From Bacillota bacterium (GTDB lineage: Bacteria > Bacillota > Clostridia > Christensenellales > CAG-138): 8,509 bases of DNA. The translations under genes were made by a program, and so were the position numbers. The notes beneath the pieces were generated by a model. That model was not told where the DNA came from and searched no databases. It was given only the letters and a program-made list of their open reading frames with translations. The stretch's first letter is position 1. Each line of letters begins with the position of its first letter. Shown here one piece after another: positions 5,590 through 8,509 of this stretch. The DNA lies in assembly GCA_023396535.1 (NCBI GenBank), contig JAEWWD010000101.1, positions 1 to 8,509 of the forward strand, in the 5' to 3' direction.

Positions 5590-6072
5590 TTATTTCAGCA
5601 GGGATACGTCCGCGCCGGCCTGGGTGAGGCAATCCTCAACGGCGGCGAGCACCGCGGCGGCGTCACCGGTCGTGTCCGCAGAGGCATCCGCCTTCAGGGA
5701 CTGGCTGTCCAGTATATCAGCCGTAAGGTCCGCGATGACGGCGGGGACGGTGTCGGTAGCGCCGTTGCTGTCCGTCACGATGATGCTGTCGATGGAGCTC
5801 TCGGAAACGGTGACGTCAACCTTGAGATCGCCGATGGAGCTCGCGGCGGCAGCGGTATAGGTGCCGGGGGTATAGGTAACCGCGGCGGGGACGTCGGTCG
5901 CTTCAGGGACGGGGGCTTCCGTAGCTTCGGGGATTTCGGTCGCGGCGGGCGCTTCGCTCGCTGCGGGGGCTTCGGTGGCGGCCGGGGTAGCCGGCGCGCT
6001 GCAGGCGGCCATCGCCAGGGCAAGCATCAGGCCGAGGGCTATGCAAAGTATGGTTTTCATTGACTGCTTCAT
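5590..6072 (-). CDS. lipoprotein with FMN-binding-like domain
   Basis: A 160-residue predicted cell-surface lipoprotein. Residues 1-23 are a signal peptide with hydrophobic core (TILCIALGLMLALAMAA) ending at lipobox Cys24, with Met at -3, which is less usual than Leu. Residues 25-67 are a low-complexity spacer of ATEAP/ASEAP-like units that would span the wall. Residues 68-150 resemble the FMN-binding domain of RnfG/NqrC and PplA: PGTYTAAA, then KVDVTVSESSIDSIIV, DTVPAVIADLTADI, and a C-terminal AAAVLAAVEDCL helix. The flavinylation motif (D-x-x-SGAT-x-TS) appears only as DASADTTGD at 129-137; Thr135 aligns with the acceptor but SGA is lost. Covalent FMN is therefore doubtful. GGAGGA at 6084-6089 lies 11 nt before the chosen ATG; an extension to 6198 would overlap the promoter. 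It may be controlled by the LuxR-type protein encoded upstream. Confidence 0.8.
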   Translation of the reverse strand: MKQSMKTILCIALGLMLALAMAACSAPATPAATEAPAASEAPAATEIPEATEAPVPEATDVPAAVTYTPGTYTAAAASSIGDLKVDVTVSESSIDSIIVTDSNGATDTVPAVIADLTADILDSQSLKADASADTTGDAAAVLAAVEDCLTQAGADVSLLK

Positions 6073-6170
6073 AGTGTAATTGTTCCTCCGTATTTCATCC
6101 GGGCCACGCGGACAGTTCGCGCCGCGCAGGCCCATTGTCGTTTTCGCGCTTATCCGTAACCGGCTGCTAC

Positions 6171-6198
6171 AGTATAGCACCAGCGCCGGGAATGTCAA
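6171..6198 (-). promoter_or_regulatory. sigma-70-type promoter of the lipoprotein gene
   Basis: On the minus strand TTGACA (6193-6198) is followed after 16 nt by TATACT (6171-6176). Transcription would begin near 6164, about 90 nt before the start codon. Only 1 nt separates the -35 box from the inverted repeat at 6200-6239. Confidence 0.8.
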
Positions 6199-6199
6199 T

Positions 6200-6239
6200 C
6201 CGGGCGGTCAACGGGCGTTATTGCTCGTCGACCGCCCGG
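6200..6239. promoter_or_regulatory. inverted repeat next to the lipoprotein -35 box
   Basis: CCGGGCGGTC (6200-6209) and GACCGCCCGG (6230-6239) are perfect 10-bp inverted arms with a 20-bp spacer. The arm centres are 30 bp apart, close to three helical turns, which fits a dimer or pair of dimers binding as an activator. Its position at about -36 to -75 is where class I/II activators bind. Confidence 0.5.
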
Positions 6240-6283
6240 TTTCGGGCGTTTGCGGGTGCTGCAACGGCCCATTTTATCATCGT

Positions 6284-6319
6284 ATTCGAAAATATAATAT
6301 CGATATAAAATTTTCGAAT
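6284..6319. promoter_or_regulatory. 36-bp AT-rich near-perfect palindrome
   Basis: The sequence is symmetric about 6301/6302, with 16 of 18 pairs matched. It has ATTCGAAAAT/ATTTTCGAAT outer arms and an ATATCGATAT core. It lies between the regulator's terminator and the lipoprotein promoter, outside both. It lacks the GC stem of a terminator and looks like a protein-binding site, possibly for the LuxR-type protein. Confidence 0.6.
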
Positions 6320-6338
6320 GCGACCAACTTTTGCCACG

Positions 6339-6363
6339 AAAAACCGCCCTTTCATAAGAGCGG
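6339..6363 (-). terminator. intrinsic terminator of the LuxR-type regulator gene
   Basis: On the minus strand CCGCTCTT pairs with AAGGGCGG (8 bp, one wobble, 4-nt loop) and is followed by TTTTT. It lies 26 nt after the regulator's stop codon. It implies that the lipoprotein gene is transcribed mainly from its own promoter. Confidence 0.85.
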
Positions 6364-6389
6364 CTTCCGGTTTTGAATGCGGTATGATC

Positions 6390-7046
6390 CTATTTCTCAC
6401 GTGTATCGCATTCCTTGCGCGCATGGTCGTAATAGATGGAAAGAAAGCTGGCGCGGCTTGCAGCGCCGAACTTCTGGTAGATATTCTGTATGTGCTTTTT
6501 GACGGTCGCTTCGCTGATATAAAGAGCCACCGCTATTTCCTTGTTGGAAAGATCCTGCAGCAGCTTCTGCGCCACATGACGCTCCCGCTTGGTCAGCGAA
6601 CACGCGCCGAACACGCGCTCGGCCGTTTCGGTATACGTCAGCTCACGGGGCAATGCACCGGGTTCTTCCGTTTGCCTATTCCTGGGCTTGTCTGCGGCGG
6701 AAGGAATGCCCAGCAGCAGGTAGAATATGCTGCCGTACAACAGGGGCAGCAGGTGCTGTGAAAACCGTAAAGTCCCGATATCCGAAAGCCGCGCTTCGGG
6801 CGAGGATAACACGGAAGCCAGTGTGGTCAGAAAGCCTGCCAGCACCGCGTTCCATTTCAGGCCGGCGAGTACGTCCGCCCTGGTGAATCCCTTTTGGTAT
6901 TGGGAGGCGGTCAGTATCCCCATGCCCAGCGCTACCAGCAGGAGCTGCCCGGGCTGAAACAAAGCGCGCCAATCCAGCCGGAACAGCAAAGAAAGCGCCG
7001 CCAGATATATAAGGAGACCGATTGTTTTGACGAGTCGTGCTTTCAT
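6390..7046 (-). CDS. membrane-anchored LuxR-type regulator with MotA-like membrane half
   Basis: A 218-residue predicted transcription factor. Residues 1-115 contain four hydrophobic helices: about 8-24, 33-48, 66-82 and 99-114. Residues 116-148 are a hydrophilic linker. Residues 150-206 are a GerE/LuxR HTH: SLTKRERHVAQKLLQDLSNK, then IAVAL and the recognition helix SEATVKKHIQNIYQKFGA. The membrane half parallels the adjacent MotA-like protein: a Pro at the start of helix 2 (FQPGQLLLVALG), GFL at 71-73 and LLPLLYGSIFYLLL at 99-112, against GFL at 89-91 and LLTLLYAVLFSFILL at 118-132 there. No receiver domain is present, so the membrane half is probably the sensor. The ATG is 7 nt after the stop of the upstream gene with no clear Shine-Dalgarno site, suggesting translational coupling; an extension to 7211 would overlap that gene and looks spurious. 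Confidence 0.82.
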   Translation of the reverse strand: MKARLVKTIGLLIYLAALSLLFRLDWRALFQPGQLLLVALGMGILTASQYQKGFTRADVLAGLKWNAVLAGFLTTLASVLSSPEARLSDIGTLRFSQHLLPLLYGSIFYLLLGIPSAADKPRNRQTEEPGALPRELTYTETAERVFGACSLTKRERHVAQKLLQDLSNKEIAVALYISEATVKKHIQNIYQKFGAASRASFLSIYYDHARKECDTREK

Positions 7047-7053
7047 GAAGCGC

Positions 7054-7494
7054 TCAGTCCAGCGTGTGGAGTATCGCCCGAATCTTTGCGCGAATGGGGA
7101 GAAGTATAAAGCTGAACAGCACGGCATACAGCAAGGTGAGCAGGGAAACAGACATATTTCTGCCCAGTGTCGTGGGATCGCTGAGCAGAGCAAGCATGGA
7201 TATGAGACCAATCAGACTGCCCAGAAAACCGCTCAGCAGCAGCAGGCGTATCGTAAGGCCGACGGCGACTTCCGTTTTATGCAGTTCCAGACTGGAATGG
7301 GTGTTTTCCTTTTGTGACATAACTACAAAGCCGCGCATAAAGTCCGGCATCAGCCCGGAAGCCAGCAGCAGCGCCAGCGTGGGGCCCAGTATGACGATGA
7401 TGCTGGGAAAGTCCACAAATATACCGGGCTTGCCGCAAAGAAACGTAATGCCAATCAGGAATGCGACGTATACGATGAGTCCGACGATGTACAT
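7054..7494 (-). CDS. MotA/TolQ/ExbB-like four-helix membrane protein without cytoplasmic domain
   Basis: A 146-residue integral membrane protein related to the MotA stator/proton-channel family. Helix 1 is residues 2-20. FVDFPSIIVILG (26-37) matches MotA's D-x-P-S start of helix 2. Residues 50-80 are a short polar loop. Helix 3 is 81-104 (GFLGSLIGLISML, like MotA GxxGxxxGLI). TTLGRNMSVSLLTLLYAVL (108-126) and LLPIRAKI (131-138) match the MotA helix 4 signature LG..ia.ALLTTLYG...PiaxKl. MotA is usually 250-295 residues; here the roughly 100-residue cytoplasmic loop is replaced by about 30. No motB-like or exbD/tolR-like partner is in the window, so a flagellar role is unlikely. The start at 7494 has GGGGGT, which pairs with anti-SD by one wobble, 5 nt upstream. 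7506 is an alternative; 7752 would overlap the next gene. The gene is coupled to the LuxR-type regulator. Confidence 0.75.
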   Translation of the reverse strand: MYIVGLIVYVAFLIGITFLCGKPGIFVDFPSIIVILGPTLALLLASGLMPDFMRGFVVMSQKENTHSSLELHKTEVAVGLTIRLLLLSGFLGSLIGLISMLALLSDPTTLGRNMSVSLLTLLYAVLFSFILLPIRAKIRAILHTLD

Positions 7495-7549
7495 AAGTAC
7501 CCCCATATTTGTTGTTGATAACCATCCGGATGTAACCCGATCATACAGT

Positions 7550-7558
7550 ATTATGGCA
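7550..7558 (-). promoter_or_regulatory. candidate extended -10 for the MotA-like/LuxR operon
   Basis: On the minus strand TGCCATAAT is a TGn-type extended -10. No good -35 is visible. A perfect 10-bp palindrome, CATCCGGATG (7523-7532), lies in the predicted leader. The 173-nt gap up to the immunity-like gene shows no convincing terminator, so readthrough from that gene is also possible. Confidence 0.3.
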
Positions 7559-7667
7559 GGCGAAGCCATACTCCCGGCGGCGTATTTTTGGGGGTATTTC
7601 CGGGGGGATAGGCCGTGACTTGGCGCAGATTGTCTCGCAAAAATTGTTCGGCGTATGCATCTTCCGG

Positions 7668-8231
7668 CTATCGCATACCGTCCCGATTCTGCGCTTTCAG
7701 CCGGAGCGCGCGCTCCTTGTTGGGCGCGTCCTTCAGCAGGAACGGCGCCCAAGGCAGATCCATCTTATCTGTATTCGCCTCCCAATACAGCAGGCGATCA
7801 TAATACCGCGCACATTCCGCGGCGACGGTTTCCTTTGCACGAGCCGGGTCCGCGTATACCATGGCGGTCAGCCCATAAAACGCCAACCCCAGCGCGTGCG
7901 TCTCCACATGCACGGTGGCGGCGGCGTGCCCCATTGCGCGAGCGGCCGCGCATGCGACGGGGTCGTTCTCCGCTTCCGTCGCGGCGTTGTGCGCGGCGTG
8001 TATGGCGCGTTTAGCCACCGGCATTTTGATTTCCCCGCGCATCCATTTTCGCGCGGCTTCTATGGCTTCGCGCGGGCGGCTGTCGCCTGGTATGCGTTCT
8101 TCAAACAGCGCGAGCACGGGCTCCGCGCAGTCGACCGCCCACAGGGCGAGGGCCCGGTGCTTTTGCACTTCGATGAGCGACCGAAGCGGCTGCAGGCATT
8201 CGCTATCCCGGTTGAACAGGAGCTTTTTCAT
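7668..8231 (-). CDS. Imm5-like putative immunity protein
   Basis: A 187-residue, probably soluble, all-alpha protein. PREAIEAARKWMRGEIKM (53-70), AKRAIHAAHNAATEA (73-87) and ARAMGHAAATVHVETHALGL (97-116) match the Ala/His-rich helices of the Imm5-like family of putative immunity proteins, as I recall the family. The helix following, FYGLTAMV, and the C-terminal YYDRLLYWE also fit. Such proteins are thought to protect against polymorphic or contact-dependent toxins, but the evidence is mostly genomic. No toxin gene is adjacent, so this is an orphan copy here. AAGGAG at 8238-8243 sits 6 nt before the ATG. A terminator-like hairpin stands about 45 nt upstream in its leader. The spacing to the MotA-like gene is 173 nt, so a functional link is not shown. 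Confidence 0.65.
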   Translation of the reverse strand: MKKLLFNRDSECLQPLRSLIEVQKHRALALWAVDCAEPVLALFEERIPGDSRPREAIEAARKWMRGEIKMPVAKRAIHAAHNAATEAENDPVACAAARAMGHAAATVHVETHALGLAFYGLTAMVYADPARAKETVAAECARYYDRLLYWEANTDKMDLPWAPFLLKDAPNKERALRLKAQNRDGMR

Positions 8232-8269
8232 TGGAATCTCCTTCCTGTGCTGGTCCTTGCCAAAGGAAA

Positions 8270-8296
8270 AAAATACCCGTCGGTTTTACCGGCGAG
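8270..8296 (-). terminator. terminator-like hairpin in the leader of the Imm5-like gene
   Basis: On the minus strand CTCGCCGGT pairs with ACCGACGGG (9 positions, one C-A mismatch and one wobble, AAA loop), followed after GGGTA by seven T. It stands upstream of the immunity-like start codon, so it could be an attenuator in that leader or the end of a transcript entering from the right. Confidence 0.4.
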
Positions 8297-8311
8297 TGAA
8301 TACTGTTGCTA

Positions 8312-8341
8312 TTGACATACTGGAAAAAGGGGTGGTAAACT
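8312..8341 (+). promoter_or_regulatory. promoter for the gene entering at 8454
   Basis: TTGACA (8312-8317) and TAAACT (8336-8341) are separated by 18 nt. The leader would be about 105 nt and AT-rich. Confidence 0.65.
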
Positions 8342-8353
8342 AGCTTTAGTTTA
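8336..8353. promoter_or_regulatory. inverted repeat over the -10 box, candidate operator
   Basis: TAAACTA (8336-8342) and TAGTTTA (8347-8353) are perfect 7-bp inverted arms with a 4-bp spacer. The left arm contains the -10 box, so a bound repressor would block the promoter directly. Confidence 0.45.
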
Positions 8354-8453
8354 TGAAATAAATATACATAAACATAATACCCCTAATATCATTATATATC
8401 ACGCGGCAGGAATACGTCAACATGTTTTTCTAAAAAAATTAAGGAGCGGTATG

Positions 8454-8509
8454 ATGGACGAAACGCAGCGGCGGCGGGAACAGAAACGGCTGGAAGAAGT
8501 GCTCAAGGA
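8454..8509 (+). CDS. 5' end of a gene leaving the window (function not determinable)
   Basis: AAGGAG at 8441-8446 is followed by ATGATG; the second ATG (8454) has the better 7-nt spacing and 8451 is the alternative. The visible residues, MDETQRRREQKRLEEVLK, form a charged amphipathic, probably coiled-coil helix. Such an N-terminus is seen in HelD/UvrD-type helicases, among many other proteins, so I make no functional call. The frame is open to the window edge. Confidence 0.6.
   Translation, partial: MDETQRRREQKRLEEVLK

Noticed and set aside
5539..6063. Gly/Arg-rich plus-strand open frame
   Set aside because: It is the antisense of the repetitive lipoprotein linker; the low complexity comes from the repeats on the other strand.
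7054..7494. Flagellar stator gene motA
   Set aside because: The protein lacks the cytoplasmic domain that contacts the flagellar rotor, there is no motB and no motility gene is present.
7620..8315. Plus-strand frame opposite the immunity-like gene
   Set aside because: No ribosome binding site, no recognisable motifs, and the minus-strand frame has both a good Shine-Dalgarno site and a family match.

Overview
The window looks like a moderately GC-rich chromosomal segment of an anaerobic Firmicute, probably a gut-type Clostridium relative (Oscillospirales or Christensenellales-like). The evidence is the strong Shine-Dalgarno sites (AAGGAG, GGAGGA), TTGACA/TATACT promoters, a Thr/Ala/Glu/Pro-rich lipoprotein linker and AT-rich AATGAA-type intergenic repeats in GC-rich DNA. 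This placement is inference from style and family content; no rRNA, tRNA or phylogenetic marker is present.

Layout. (1) 1-2423: two overlapping flavodoxin-fold oxidoreductase genes on the plus strand, then a convergent small cupin gene, then a divergent DsrE-family gene. This block is bounded by two inverted copies of a 36-bp repeat. The gap between the oxidoreductases and the cupin gene holds four consecutive stem-loops. (2) 2500-3510: an AraC-type activator fused to a GyrI-like ligand-binding domain, ending at a near-perfect palindrome that separates it from the next, convergent operon. (3) 3524-5310: a minus-strand operon of two different leucine-carboxyl-methyltransferase-like (TcmP/TIGR00027 type) SAM enzymes behind a clear promoter. 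(4) 5361-5538: a second dense series of unrelated hairpins. (5) 5590-7494: minus strand, a four-helix MotA-like membrane protein, a membrane-anchored LuxR-type regulator, an intrinsic terminator, two large inverted repeats, a good promoter and an FMN-binding-like lipoprotein. (6) 7668-8231: an orphan Imm5-like putative immunity protein. (7) 8312-8509: a plus-strand promoter with an inverted repeat over its -10 region and the first codons of a gene that leaves the window.

The most interesting candidate system is region 5. The LuxR-type protein is not simply a regulator with some membrane helices. Its N-terminal half has the same four-helix order, the same Pro near the start of helix 2 and the same GFL...LLxLLY spacing as the neighbouring stand-alone MotA-like protein. 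I read this as a stator/ion-channel-like membrane domain fused to a DNA-binding domain and encoded beside its unfused paralogue, with no motB or flagellar gene in view. The next gene is a lipoprotein whose promoter is preceded by two inverted repeats, which makes it the obvious candidate target. The channel-like homology is by-eye pattern matching and needs profile and structure comparison. The two hairpin series, each about 165-180 nt and each downstream of a minus-strand gene, are the second item worth checking.
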